A DNA stretch of 64,000 bases from Sarcina sp. DSM 11001 (GCF_900101015.1 NZ_FNFZ01000014.1:48384-112383); one strand, 5' to 3'; positions 52,269 through 61,780 are shown, numbered from the stretch's first letter. Made by a program: numbers and translations. Notes: generated by a model from the letters alone, not told the origin.

Positions 52269-53567
52269 TCAGTGCGCGCCGACCTGAGCAGTTGCCCAGT
52301 ATCCGGTAATTTCCTTTGCGAGACCCGCGCGGTCGATCTCACCGGCGAGGTACTTCTGCATAAAGGAACCGACCACAGAATAGTGATCATCCGGCAGATA
52401 GTTGTAGTTGGGGATCAGAGCATCCGCATCCGTAAATGCCTTGACAGATTTTCCAAGCGGATCGGAAACTTCCAGGGTGATATTGGAATAAGCGGGGACC
52501 AGTGCGCAGTCATTAACGATAAAGGACTGACCCTCTTCATCATTGACCAGCCAGTTCAGGAAATCCTTCGCGGCCTGCTGCTGCTCAGGGCTGGTATTCT
52601 CGGAATTGTCGATAAAGAAATACTTGGAGCCGCCGCCGACAAGCTTCTCATTGCTGCCGTCGCCGCTGTCATTCGGGACAGGCATCATGCCCATGTTCTC
52701 AGAAAAGTCATAGGCATTGATCACGGACCAGTCCCAGTTGCCGCCGAACATGAAGGCGATCTCGCCCTCAGCCAGCTTCTGCTCGGTCACTTCGCGCTCT
52801 GCGGAGATGGCGGCGTCCTTGGCATAGTTATAGGTCTTCAGGAGATCAAAAGTATCCATGAGGGCATTAAACTTGGGATCCTTCTCCAGAGAAACGGAAC
52901 CGTCCTGGATGCCCGCGATGAAGGCATCAGGATCATCTCTCTGCTCATAAACCTCCGCGAAGAAGTGCGCTGCCAGAGACCAGTCCTCTTTCATGACACC
53001 GCAGGGAGCAGCCATGCCGCCCGCCACCAGCTTGTCAAGAAGAGCCTTGAAATCAGCAGTCGTCTTGATCGAAGCAGGATCAAAGTCTTCGCCGGTGACA
53101 TTCTTGATGGCATCGGCATTGTAGATGATGCCGCGCGCCTCGATGCAGACCGGGAAGCCATATACCTTGTCGTCAATGGTGATGGCCTGGGTCGTCTTGC
53201 CTGTCCAGTCTTCACCGGTCAAATCCAGCGCATGCTCCGCAGCCAGGGCATAGACATCCTTCGCGTCCACCATGGAAATGGTGTAAGGTTCATTGGAGGA
53301 ATATCTTGTAGCCAGATGGGCAGCGACCGTGTCACTGGAATAATAGGCTTCGACATCGACGCCCTTCTCTTCGGAATACTCTGCCGCTTTCTCCTCCAGC
53401 TTGTCCTGGATCTCCATCTTGGAGTTGAAGATCGTGATCGCAACGCCGCTGCCGGAATCACTTCCGCCGGGAGATGCACTTCCTCCGCCTCCGCAGCCTG
53501 CCAGCAGACCTGCTGCCAGCACAGCAGCTGCCATCGCGGCAGCAGCTTTCTTCAAAACATTTTTCAT
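52269..53567 (-). CDS. Sugar ABC transporter binding lipoprotein
   Basis: 432 residues. Lipid-anchored extracellular binding protein: hydrophobic signal then lipobox LLAGC with Cys25 and a GGGGS-like linker. Family 1 solute-binding fold with DALIPNYNYLPDD, FGGNWDWSV and NDCALVPAYSN, as in maltose/raffinose-type binders. ATG at 53567 has AAGGAG upstream; a longer frame is rejected. First gene of the operon, with its promoter at 53853-53881 amid LacI-type operators. Confidence 0.94.
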   Translation of the reverse strand: MKNVLKKAAAAMAAAVLAAGLLAGCGGGGSASPGGSDSGSGVAITIFNSKMEIQDKLEEKAAEYSEEKGVDVEAYYSSDTVAAHLATRYSSNEPYTISMVDAKDVYALAAEHALDLTGEDWTGKTTQAITIDDKVYGFPVCIEARGIIYNADAIKNVTGEDFDPASIKTTADFKALLDKLVAGGMAAPCGVMKEDWSLAAHFFAEVYEQRDDPDAFIAGIQDGSVSLEKDPKFNALMDTFDLLKTYNYAKDAAISAEREVTEQKLAEGEIAFMFGGNWDWSVINAYDFSENMGMMPVPNDSGDGSNEKLVGGGSKYFFIDNSENTSPEQQQAAKDFLNWLVNDEEGQSFIVNDCALVPAYSNITLEVSDPLGKSVKAFTDADALIPNYNYLPDDHYSVVGSFMQKYLAGEIDRAGLAKEITGYWATAQVGAH

Positions 53568-53800
53568 AATGATTCTCCTTCCCGGGCACAATGCCCTGTT
53601 TGCAGATATCCCCTGTCTGCCAGCCGTTGTTGTGCAGCGTAATCCGTATGGTCTTGACATCCCGTTGCCAGTCCGGACTAATGTCCGTCTTATTCATAAG
53701 GAAAAGCACCTTGCGTATTCATTTCACCGCGTATTCATCTCATTGAATAAATTGCAATAAATCCTGAACAGACATTGCGTTTCGGCTGAAAGACAATTCT

Positions 53801-53895
53801 GTAACCGGTATTGTTATCGGTATTGTTATCGGTTACAAAACCGGTTACATTAAAAATACTTTAATACCGGCATTTTGTCAATTGAAACCGGTTTC
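53801..53895. promoter_or_regulatory. Operator cluster with promoter of the sucrose/fructan operon
   Basis: Minus-strand promoter TTGACA (53876-53881), 17 nt, TATTTT (53853-53858). Around it are LacI-type palindromes with central CG: GAAACCGGTTTC (53884-53895), GTAACCGGT/ACCGGTTAC-type sites at 53801-53849 and repeated GGTATTGTTATC units. The LacI gene just upstream (54172) is the likely regulator. Confidence 0.75.
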
Positions 53896-53919
53896 AGGTA
53901 TGTCGTTTTCAATCATTTT

Positions 53920-54072
53920 GCTACAGTACACGCCCTATCGATGGCGTGTACTGTAGCTTGCGAAAATCCCATTCCAAATCGCTTCGCGATGGGATTTTCG
54001 CCGTAAAACTCGGGTTTTTCGCGAAAAAGCCGCGAAAAACACCTCGAGTTTCGAGGGAGTCTGTACTGTAAC
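53920..54072. repeat. Dispersed multi-hairpin repeat, copy 2, with leading palindrome
   Basis: Four stems in a row: GCTACAGTACACGCC / GGCGTGTACTGTAGC (53920-53957, perfect 15 bp), GCGAAAATCCCAT / ATGGGATTTTCGC (53960-54001, 13 bp), GTTTTTCGCG / CGCGAAAAAC (54014-54040), and CTCGA-GTT-TCGAG. From about 53957 it matches the copy at 30174-30312. TGTACTGTA occurs at both borders. Confidence 0.85.
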
Positions 54073-54171
54073 CTCATTTTTCCACAAAAAAAAGCCCGGA
54101 AACCTGCTGTTTTTGTCAATCTGTGCAAGTTCCGGGTTTCTCTTTATTATATTTGTCAACCGATATTCATA

Positions 54172-55263
54172 TTATTGAAAACTGCTTTCGAAATGCTGTG
54201 TGCTCCCCCATTCCCTGTCGCTCTTCTCTCGCAATGTCGTTTCCCGCTCGATCAGAACCGGCTGGATGATCTTGTGGATCGGTTCCTTGGATGGATCCGG
54301 ACGGCGCTGGCGCATCTTCCTCATTTCTTCACTCAGAAGAGAGACCGCGCTTTCCGCCATTTGCTGAGCCTGTTGTCCGATCGTCGAGATCGGAAATACG
54401 GCGTCCAGAGCGATGGGGGAATCATCAAACCCCACGATCTGATATTCGGAAGGAATTTTCTTACCGCATCTCAGGAGAATGTTCAGGATGGTGTTTGCAT
54501 AGGTATCATTTCCCGCGAAGATCCCCGCTTTCTCTCCGCCGCGGCAGGCCTCAATCTTCTCCAGGATCCCTCCGATCTGCTTTTGAAGGCTCTCCTGATC
54601 CGGTCTGTAGCGAAAATAGTATTCCTGGTGAGAAATACCGTTTTTTTCACAATAATCCACAAATCCGGGAATCCTGTCCCTGGCAGGAAGTATATATCCC
54701 GGGGGGACCTCCGAATTGATGTGAAACAGCTTCGTACAGCCCCGTTTCCTGAGAAGTTCCGCGGCCATCTGCCCGCCAAGATAGTTGTCCGTCGTGATAC
54801 TGTGGATCGACCTGTCCTCCCGTTCGATCGCCACGATCGGAATGCCGGTACCGGCCAGCTCCTCAGAAGAAAGGGTATTGCTCAGGACGATCATCCCTTC
54901 AACTTTGTAGGCCATCAGCTCCTGGAGATATCTGCGCTCCACCTCTTCGTTGTGGTCCCCGTTAAACACCAGGAATTTGAATCCAAACTCCCGGTAGGTT
55001 CCCAGAATCTTATTAAGGATCTGATAATAAAAATGATGGTACAGGTCGGGAAGCAGGATTCCGACCATTTCTGTCTTCCCGTTTGCAAGCACTCTGGCGA
55101 CCTTGTTCTGCCTGTAATCCAGCTTCTTCAGGGCTTCAGAGATCGCGTCCTGTTTTTCCAGCGTGAGCGAATCCCGGTCATTAAAATATCTCGATATGGT
55201 TGCTTTGGAAAAGCCTGTGTATTCTGCTATATCCTGATAAGTAACTGCCTGCTTTCTCCCCAT
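54172..55263 (-). CDS. LacI-family regulator of the sucrose/fructan operon
   Basis: 363 residues. HTH VTYQDIAEYTGFSKATISRYF and hinge ARVLANGKTEMVGILLPD, then a sugar-sensor domain. ATG at 55263 has GAGAG 8 nt upstream; a start 12 codons earlier is possible. Directly upstream of the binding-protein gene, whose promoter region is full of AACCGGTT sites, so it is the likely repressor, perhaps sensing sucrose or fructose phosphate. Confidence 0.92.
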   Translation of the reverse strand: MGRKQAVTYQDIAEYTGFSKATISRYFNDRDSLTLEKQDAISEALKKLDYRQNKVARVLANGKTEMVGILLPDLYHHFYYQILNKILGTYREFGFKFLVFNGDHNEEVERRYLQELMAYKVEGMIVLSNTLSSEELAGTGIPIVAIEREDRSIHSITTDNYLGGQMAAELLRKRGCTKLFHINSEVPPGYILPARDRIPGFVDYCEKNGISHQEYYFRYRPDQESLQKQIGGILEKIEACRGGEKAGIFAGNDTYANTILNILLRCGKKIPSEYQIVGFDDSPIALDAVFPISTIGQQAQQMAESAVSLLSEEMRKMRQRRPDPSKEPIHKIIQPVLIERETTLREKSDREWGSTQHFESSFQ

Positions 55264-55592
55264 ATAGAACTCTCTTACTTTCAAACATCTTGCATTCAAA
55301 AAATCCCGCCAGGTTCAAGTTTTATTCACTTGATTCACTGTCATGCATTTATTCATTGTAACATACTTTATAATGAAAAAAAAGTATAGTTTGTGTATAG
55401 CAGGAACATATAAAAAGGAGCGTTCTGGTCGGGCTTTTGAATAAGGCTGAGCATTATTTCGTTCCTCAGCCGCGAAAACCTCCTCTTGACAAATAATCTG
55501 TATTTCTGTGACAGGAGGAGTAAAACGAAAGCTTTCGAGGACATTAAAACAGCTCCCCGTCCAGGAATCTTTCCGGGGAGCCGCTCTGCGCA
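55264..55592. other. Intergenic region before the LacI gene
   Basis: About 330 bp without a gene. AT-rich near 55340-55400 (probable LacI promoter on the minus strand), a CTCCTC...GAGGAG inverted repeat (about 55490-55528), a GGCTGAG/CTCAGCC stem (about 55450-55475) and the terminator at 55550-55579. Confidence 0.5.
55550..55579 (-). terminator. Terminator after the first condensation-like gene
   Basis: GCTCCCCG / CGGGGAGC stem with a 14-nt loop, followed on the minus strand by TGTTTTAA. Starts 14 nt past the stop codon. Confidence 0.75.
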
Positions 55593-56906
55593 TCAGTGCT
55601 GAAATACCTTTTTAAAAAATTCTTTTAATTTCTTCTGTTTCTCTTCCTCGATCCCGTCAAACCGGACACCGGACAGCGGGCACGAATCCTTTCGGATTAT
55701 TTCCACAGGAATCCCTGCCGCCTCCAGTTCCTGGCAAAAGGCTTCAAAAAACACTTCCGACAAAAAGCTCTGGGCAAACACTAAGCAAAAACTGCCGTTA
55801 ATGCAGGCCGCTTCGATCTGTACGTCGAAGGCGTCCGGTTCCGACAGGTAAAAGATTTCCCGGATATAGGGATCCAGTGGTCCAAGGCTTCTCAGATTGG
55901 GATAAGAGACACAGGCTGTTCCTCTTGATACAAAATCAAGGGCAAGATCAGTCATCACAGACCTTAAAGGCAGAGGCAGTATGTCTAACATGTCAGCCCC
56001 GCTCTGCATGGTTTTCACATAATTCATAGAATTCTCAGGCTGCACCTGCAGCATGAGCTGCCCCCGGGCGATCGTACACATTTTTTCCAGACTCTCATTT
56101 TCTCTGTTTTTGGGAAAGTCCAGATAAACAACGTCCGAAAGAAGGTGGTAACTGTCATAATTGCCCAGGACAGCTTTATGATTGATGGAAACACCGATCA
56201 AAACCGTCTTATCAGATTCCGGATCCATACGTCTGACTGCTTTTGCCAGCAGAACGGACAGGAGCACATTGGGACTTCCGTCACTGTCCTGACAGATCTC
56301 CATCACTTTCTCTTCCGGAATCTTCAGGAAGATATTTTTCCCTTTTTTCAGCTTATCCGCCAGTTTGGCATGGATGTCGTAAAAGTCGGAAGTAACTTTT
56401 TTCTTATAAAAAGTCTCCGGTACGGCATCCAGATTCAGCGAGGGGAAAGGATCCCCGGTTTCATTTTCAGAAATGGGGTCACCGGGAAGGCGAAAGCCGG
56501 CAGGGTCAAACTCTATGCCTGTTTTCCGTGACAGATATAAGTACAGCACGCTTTTAAAATAGGGAATCGCCCCGGACCCGTCCGAAATAACATGTGACAT
56601 CTCGATTGCAAAGGCATTTCCTTCATATTTGAAGGTGGTCATATGATAGTTAACTTCCTTCGAATGAAGGAAGGTCGGTTCCCAGGTATTGCGGACTGTA
56701 ATCGGCAGCGGATTCGGAACAGCAATCAGTTCGTTGCCTGAGAGTTCGGCGCGCACATAAAAATACGGGAAACGTTCCCTCAGGGTTTCAGCAACTTCAC
56801 CGAGGAGCTCTCCATCCACCGGTTCCTGAAGGACCGCCATCATCCCCATGTTATTTGGATGCCTGGAAGTACCGGCAAAGAGCATCGGTTCATAGTATTT
56901 GGCCAT
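55593..56906 (-). CDS. Stand-alone condensation/acyltransferase-like protein
   Basis: 437 residues of the CoA/carrier-dependent acyltransferase superfamily (NRPS condensation, alcohol acetyltransferase). HxxxDG active site: His105, Asp109, Gly110 (SHVISDG); conserved DSDGSPNVLLSVL later. No carrier or adenylation domain, so it acts on substrates from other proteins. ATG at 56906 has AAAGGA 9 nt upstream. Third gene of an operon with an epimerase/reductase and an SDR. A related protein is at 60518. May link an acyl or aminoacyl group to an alcohol or amine. Confidence 0.85.
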   Translation of the reverse strand: MAKYYEPMLFAGTSRHPNNMGMMAVLQEPVDGELLGEVAETLRERFPYFYVRAELSGNELIAVPNPLPITVRNTWEPTFLHSKEVNYHMTTFKYEGNAFAIEMSHVISDGSGAIPYFKSVLYLYLSRKTGIEFDPAGFRLPGDPISENETGDPFPSLNLDAVPETFYKKKVTSDFYDIHAKLADKLKKGKNIFLKIPEEKVMEICQDSDGSPNVLLSVLLAKAVRRMDPESDKTVLIGVSINHKAVLGNYDSYHLLSDVVYLDFPKNRENESLEKMCTIARGQLMLQVQPENSMNYVKTMQSGADMLDILPLPLRSVMTDLALDFVSRGTACVSYPNLRSLGPLDPYIREIFYLSEPDAFDVQIEAACINGSFCLVFAQSFLSEVFFEAFCQELEAAGIPVEIIRKDSCPLSGVRFDGIEEEKQKKLKEFFKKVFQH

Positions 56907-57093
56907 AAAACAATCCTTTCTTAACTCACTGCGCACTGCTGCATACAAGCCGCTCAAACCCTGCCGGCGCAAACAGTTCCCTAAGCCATCCATCATCGAC
57001 GGTATTAAGGAACTGTTACTTGATCAATTCGTTCCTGAGAACATTCTGTTATTACCGGAATTGATTACCGGAACCGGCTTCCGGACCTGGTTC

Positions 57094-57915
57094 TTAAGAT
57101 TTCTTTCCCGTGGAAGCACCGCCGTCGATCAGCACATCGATTCCACTGAGATATCCGTTTCTGGCATCCGCGATCGTGGCAATGGCGAAGCCCAGCTCCT
57201 CAGCTTTGCCCATTCTGTGTTCACAGGATCTCTCGATCATCTGCCTTGCGAACTCCGACTTCTCTACTTCCTGGGTACCCATATCCGTCTCGATCAGACC
57301 GGGGCTGACGGAGACCACGCGGATCCCCTTCGGGCCATACTCATGCGCGCATTTCTGGGCATACCACACGACAAAATTTTTGCTCAGGCAATATGCCAGA
57401 CCGGATTTGTTGTAATCATCGCCTGCCAGATTTGCCTCGCCGAGCATATGCCTGACAAAAGCGTCTTCCTTATACTCTGCTTCTTCGAAAATCTGATGCT
57501 TGATCAGGAGACCCGGCGCTTCATAGGCAGAGCTGGACGCAACGTCCACAATGACACCGCCGTCCTTCATATATTTATAAAATTCCATGTTGACATTCTT
57601 TGTTCCCACGGCGTTGACCATGATGATCTTTTCCGCGTCCGCCATTGTGGGTGACAGTCCGGCCGCATGGATCACGGTCTTGATGGTTCCGAGGCTGTCA
57701 GCAAACAGACACAGTTCATGCACGTCTTTCCTGACGGATACGTCGCAGGCGATCAGATGGACCTGGTGTCCTTCCGCCTCAAGCTGTTCTTTTGCTTTCT
57801 CAAGCTTCGAAACTGTTCTGCCTGTCAGTACCAGGATCACATCCTTGTCTATATTTCTGGCGGTCTCCAGCCCCATGCCGCTTCCGCCTCCGGTGATCAC
57901 ACAAACATTCGCCAT
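57094..57915 (-). CDS. Short-chain dehydrogenase/reductase
   Basis: 273 residues. NAD(P) loop TGGGSGMG (8-15), Tyr175-x3-Lys179 (AYCLSK) and a catalytic Ser at 128 or 129. ATG at 57915 follows AAGGAG. Middle gene of the operon, 78 bp after the epimerase gene and 187 bp before the condensation-like gene. Substrate unknown; steroid or acyl-chain ketone reduction are options. Confidence 0.92.
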   Translation of the reverse strand: MANVCVITGGGSGMGLETARNIDKDVILVLTGRTVSKLEKAKEQLEAEGHQVHLIACDVSVRKDVHELCLFADSLGTIKTVIHAAGLSPTMADAEKIIMVNAVGTKNVNMEFYKYMKDGGVIVDVASSSAYEAPGLLIKHQIFEEAEYKEDAFVRHMLGEANLAGDDYNKSGLAYCLSKNFVVWYAQKCAHEYGPKGIRVVSVSPGLIETDMGTQEVEKSEFARQMIERSCEHRMGKAEELGFAIATIADARNGYLSGIDVLIDGGASTGKKS

Positions 57916-57993
57916 CTTCCTTCTCCTTCTCTTATTGTTCACAGTATTTTTGCCGTCAACAGCAATCTATTTCCGACAGTTGGTACCTCTGCC

Positions 57994-59031
57994 TTATGAT
58001 TCCTTTTTAATGATCCCTTGTGCCAACAGCCATTCGATCATATCATGGATGGTCTCCTCATAGGGTCTGGTCGTATAGCCAAGTTCTTCTTTCGCCTTCG
58101 TGGAATCAAACTGATTGTTCCGTGTCAGGTTATAAATATTAAAGGAAGTGAGGACCGGCTTTTCGCCTTTCTTTTCCGCGATCCTCTCCATCAGGAAGCT
58201 CATAATATTAGCTGCTACCGGAGGAATAAAAACCTTTACCTTGCTGCCGCTGCTGTTCTCCGTGATCATATTGCAGAAATCTTTGAATGAGATGACTTCA
58301 TTCGCAAGGATATAACACTCCCCGCATCTTCCTTTATCAACGGAACTGATAATGGCATTGGCCAGATCTCTCACATCGCAGATATTGAAGTTGCCGTCGA
58401 TCCCGGCCGGCAGCTCGCCGTTGATAATATTGATCACATTCTGCATGATCTCTCCCAGCGCGTAGTCGCCGGGGCCCATGATCCCGCTGGGATGAACGAC
58501 GCAGGCATTCAGTCCCTTATGATGGCAGGCATCCAGGACCTCCTGGGTGGCAAGCGCCTTGCTCATGGAATAGCAGCCCAGGACCTTGGTCTCATCAAAA
58601 TAATCAACTTCCTTGATTGGTGTCCCCTGGGGGAGCTCCGGGATCGCTCCCGTACTGGAACAATAGACCAGCTTTTTCACGCGGGGCGTGCTCAGGCACA
58701 GCTCGATGATATTCTTAGTCCCTCCGACGTTCACATCGATGACCTTCTGGTTGAAGTCCGGACTGGAGGTGACGATGCTGGCAATGTGCAGAACGACGGC
58801 ATCCCATCCTTCGGGAATATCAAAAAACGGTTTCAGGCTCTCGATATCCGAAAGATCTCCTTCTACGATTTCTGCTTCCTCTGGCACAAATACTCTGGCC
58901 GGGTCATTGGGCAGAATGAAAACCCTCACTTTTTTTCCCTGATCAACCAGCTGACGGCATACGGTGCCGCCCAGAAAACCGGCTGCCCCGGTCACCATAT
59001 ACAGCGTGTTCTGATTTGCTTCTGCTGCCAT
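57994..59031 (-). CDS. NAD-dependent epimerase/dehydratase-family protein
   Basis: 345-residue extended SDR. Rossmann motif TGAAGFLGG (14-22), Tyr154-x3-Lys158 (YSMSK), Ser125/126. Resembles the dihydroflavonol reductase/3-beta-HSD branch more than sugar epimerases (VVHPSGIMGPGDYALG). AAAGGAG precedes ATG. First gene of the three-gene operon. Confidence 0.9.
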   Translation of the reverse strand: MAAEANQNTLYMVTGAAGFLGGTVCRQLVDQGKKVRVFILPNDPARVFVPEEAEIVEGDLSDIESLKPFFDIPEGWDAVVLHIASIVTSSPDFNQKVIDVNVGGTKNIIELCLSTPRVKKLVYCSSTGAIPELPQGTPIKEVDYFDETKVLGCYSMSKALATQEVLDACHHKGLNACVVHPSGIMGPGDYALGEIMQNVINIINGELPAGIDGNFNICDVRDLANAIISSVDKGRCGECYILANEVISFKDFCNMITENSSGSKVKVFIPPVAANIMSFLMERIAEKKGEKPVLTSFNIYNLTRNNQFDSTKAKEELGYTTRPYEETIHDMIEWLLAQGIIKKES

Positions 59032-59444
59032 AACGAGATCTCCTTTCTTAAATAATGCTTCTTTCCATAAAATCCATAAAATTCCTTAGGAATTCTATGT
59101 AAAAAAGATCCCAACCGATTCTCCTGAAACAGTAGGTAAATAAGTGAAATTACCGATAATCTGATTATCTGTGGGGCAAAAAGCGATTGCCATCTCCCGA
59201 AACCAGACTGGTCTTTGTATCTTAATCAGTCTATCACGGGCCCGCAAAACCGGTCAAGGCTGACAGGAAAGCGGGACAGGAAGATCTGGATTCCGGTGTT
59301 GCAGTTACTGGTCACGCCCTTCAAAAGGGCGTGTGGCAACAAAGATTATTTACAGATCACTGCCTGCCTTTTTTTGTTTTTCACAGGTTCTACAACTGTT
59401 ATAATTGAAATGGAAAAACTGAGATTGACTAATGGAGGCTTGCC
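59032..59444. other. Divergent intergenic region with palindromes
   Basis: About 410 bp between the epimerase operon and the amidohydrolase. Contains GATAATC-T-GATTATC (59155-59169), a CACGCCCTT/AAGGGCGTG hairpin (59313-59333) and an extended -10 promoter TGTTATAAT (59397-59405) for the amidohydrolase on the plus strand. Confidence 0.6.
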
Positions 59445-60437
59445 ATGATCTATAATCGCGACATTGATATCTGCAGGATGAAAACAGAGCCAAGATACGA
59501 CATTATTGATTCCCACCTGCATTTTCTGGACTTCACACAGGATTCGGACGGCTTTCCTTCCCTGGTAAGAGCCATGGATGCAGCAGGTGTTTCCGAATCT
59601 GTTGTTTTCGGCATGCCCATGGCTAAAAAATGGGATTATCTGATGAAAGAAAGGCCGGCGTACTATCTGAGTAATGACAGCAGATGCTATTACTACTCGG
59701 GAACCGATCACATTCTGGCAAATGAGCTTCTTTCCGCCCCTGAGGAGATCCGGAAGAGATTCCATCCTTTCTGCTGCGGTTTTGACTGCACAGATAAATA
59801 CGCTGCCACGCAGATCGAGCGTCTGCTGAAAATGTACCCCGGGTTCTGGTGCGGGATCGGCGAACTGATGAGCCGTCATGACGACCTGACTGCGCTTACC
59901 TATGGGGAAGGCATCCATATGGACAGCCCTGCTTTTCGCATGATCTACGACCTGGCTGCCGATCACGGTCTGCCCGTCCTGGTCCATCACAATATCTCTC
60001 CCCAGAATGCCATTAAGCCCTTATATGAGGAGGAACTGATCCGGGCACTGGAGCACAACAGAAAATGCAGGATCATCTGGGCTCATGTCGGTGTCTCCCG
60101 AAGGATCGAGCTGGAAGAACTCCTAATCATTGCCGGACAACTGCTCCATGACCACCCGAATCTCTATGTGGATATCTCCTGGATATTTTTTGAAAATTAT
60201 ATCCGGGGGGAAATGATGCACGGCAATTACGAACCGGAAATCTTTACAGAAATGTGGGCGGCACTGATCGAAAAGTATTCAGACCGCTTTATGATCGGTT
60301 CCGATAAAGTCGGCCACTGGGAGACCTATCCCGATGAAATCGGCAAATACTATATGCTTCTGGACAAGCTGAGTCCCGAAACGGCAAAAAAACTCTGCAG
60401 GGAGAATGCATTATCCCTGATCAGGAAATGGGATTAG
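59445..60437 (+). CDS. Amidohydrolase-family metal-dependent hydrolase
   Basis: 330 residues, TIM-barrel (amidohydrolase 2-like). Metal site HxH in IIDSHLHFLD, then HHN, WAHVG and the late Asp in IGSDKVGH. GGAGG precedes ATG. It could be a hydrolase or decarboxylase; the substrate is not readable. Convergent with the second condensation-like gene. Confidence 0.88.
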   Translation: MIYNRDIDICRMKTEPRYDIIDSHLHFLDFTQDSDGFPSLVRAMDAAGVSESVVFGMPMAKKWDYLMKERPAYYLSNDSRCYYYSGTDHILANELLSAPEEIRKRFHPFCCGFDCTDKYAATQIERLLKMYPGFWCGIGELMSRHDDLTALTYGEGIHMDSPAFRMIYDLAADHGLPVLVHHNISPQNAIKPLYEEELIRALEHNRKCRIIWAHVGVSRRIELEELLIIAGQLLHDHPNLYVDISWIFFENYIRGEMMHGNYEPEIFTEMWAALIEKYSDRFMIGSDKVGHWETYPDEIGKYYMLLDKLSPETAKKLCRENALSLIRKWD

Positions 60438-60517
60438 GCAGGCTGCGCGCGCAGCTTATCTCCGGAGTCCGGCACAATGCTGATCGTCAGCAATACGATC
60501 ACCCTGTCTGCAGGCTG

Positions 60518-61780
60518 TCAGCTGATCTCGATCTGCGGCAGCCTGCTCTCCATCATTTCTCCGAGTTCGTAGGGAATGCCTTCTTCCTCCAGTACCCTGA
60601 TAAATTCCCGGACAAAGTTCTCGTCCCTGTTCAGGACCTGGAAGGCGATGCAGAATTTGTCCCCGGCCGAGTTGACCTCGAGCATGAGATGGCCTTCCGT
60701 CAGGCTGTAAACCTCATCAACATATTCAGACAGACTTCCCCAGTCCACATTGCCGACATAACTGACATTGAAGGTGTCTTTGACTCCGGAACGAAGGGGA
60801 CTGTTATTTAATGCGTAAGCGGTCTTCAGTACTTTGCCGGGGATTTTGTCGATCTGGTCCCTGTAGGCCGCGACCTGTCTGTACGTCTTCCGGCTCAGTT
60901 CCGGCTGCATCTGAAGGTACATCGCCCCCCTGGTCACGGTACTGAGTTTTTCGATCGGCCAGTCTTTCATTCCCGGCAGGTACCTGGCATGAAGGACTCT
61001 CACGAGGTCTCTGTAGGTCTCCGGGCAGCCCACATCCTGTCTGTAATTGCAGACAATTCCGGCTGAGATCTGTCTGGCGTTCGGGAACACTCTGCTGCAC
61101 ATTCTGAACATTGCGGCGGAAAGAATGGAATTCGGGCTGCCATCGTTATCACGCGCATATTTCATGAGGGCAGACCGGTCTATGGTGATCGGATAAAAAA
61201 CCTGTCCTCCTTTAGACGGGTTTGTCAAATAAGGCAGGTATTCCAGAATGGGCACATAACTGTTCCCGCCTGTATATTGTCCGATGATCTCCTCCTGAGG
61301 AAATGATCCCGGATCCGGAACGGCCGTCTCTTCGGGTGTGATCGGACTGTCAGGAGTAAGAATTCCCGCAGAATCTATCGCATATCCGTCATCTGTCAGA
61401 TACTGCCACAAGGTCGATTTGACCCACAACATGGCCCCGCAGCCGCCGCAGAAATTATGGGAAAAGTTAAAATACACGGTACTCTGGCTATACGTAATCG
61501 CAAACAGGAGGCCGTTTGTCTGCTCAGCCCCCAGTCTCACCGGGGCTTCTTTCTCTTCAAAAACACAAATCGGTTTTTCGCACGGCTCCAGGACATAGGC
61601 GCCATGCTCATCTGTCCGGACTGTCCGGGAATAATATGGAAACCTCCGGAAAGCTTTCTGCGCAGCTCCCCTGAGTACTTCGCCGTGTACGGGAACGTTC
61701 AGTTCGACAATGATTCTCACAGTATACAGAGAGGACTTTGTGACTTCATATAAGAGGTAGCTGTCAAAATCGTATTTCAT
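60518..61780 (-). CDS. Condensation-like protein with altered active site
   Basis: 420 residues, paralogous in build to the protein at 55593 (shared NDGSPNSILSA block and N-terminal FPYYSR). The HxxxDG motif reads His108-N-F-C-Gly112-Gly113 in SHNFCGGCG, so the Asp is lost; the His remains. GGAGGG precedes ATG. The IS element ends only 22 bp upstream of the start codon, so its own promoter is probably displaced. Possibly inactive or structural. Confidence 0.82.
   Translation of the reverse strand: MKYDFDSYLLYEVTKSSLYTVRIIVELNVPVHGEVLRGAAQKAFRRFPYYSRTVRTDEHGAYVLEPCEKPICVFEEKEAPVRLGAEQTNGLLFAITYSQSTVYFNFSHNFCGGCGAMLWVKSTLWQYLTDDGYAIDSAGILTPDSPITPEETAVPDPGSFPQEEIIGQYTGGNSYVPILEYLPYLTNPSKGGQVFYPITIDRSALMKYARDNDGSPNSILSAAMFRMCSRVFPNARQISAGIVCNYRQDVGCPETYRDLVRVLHARYLPGMKDWPIEKLSTVTRGAMYLQMQPELSRKTYRQVAAYRDQIDKIPGKVLKTAYALNNSPLRSGVKDTFNVSYVGNVDWGSLSEYVDEVYSLTEGHLMLEVNSAGDKFCIAFQVLNRDENFVREFIRVLEEEGIPYELGEMMESRLPQIEIS

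Noticed and set aside
53601..53660. Longer N-terminus for the sugar-binding protein
   Set aside because: It would place 31 residues before a standard lipoprotein signal; ATG at 53567 has AAGGAG.
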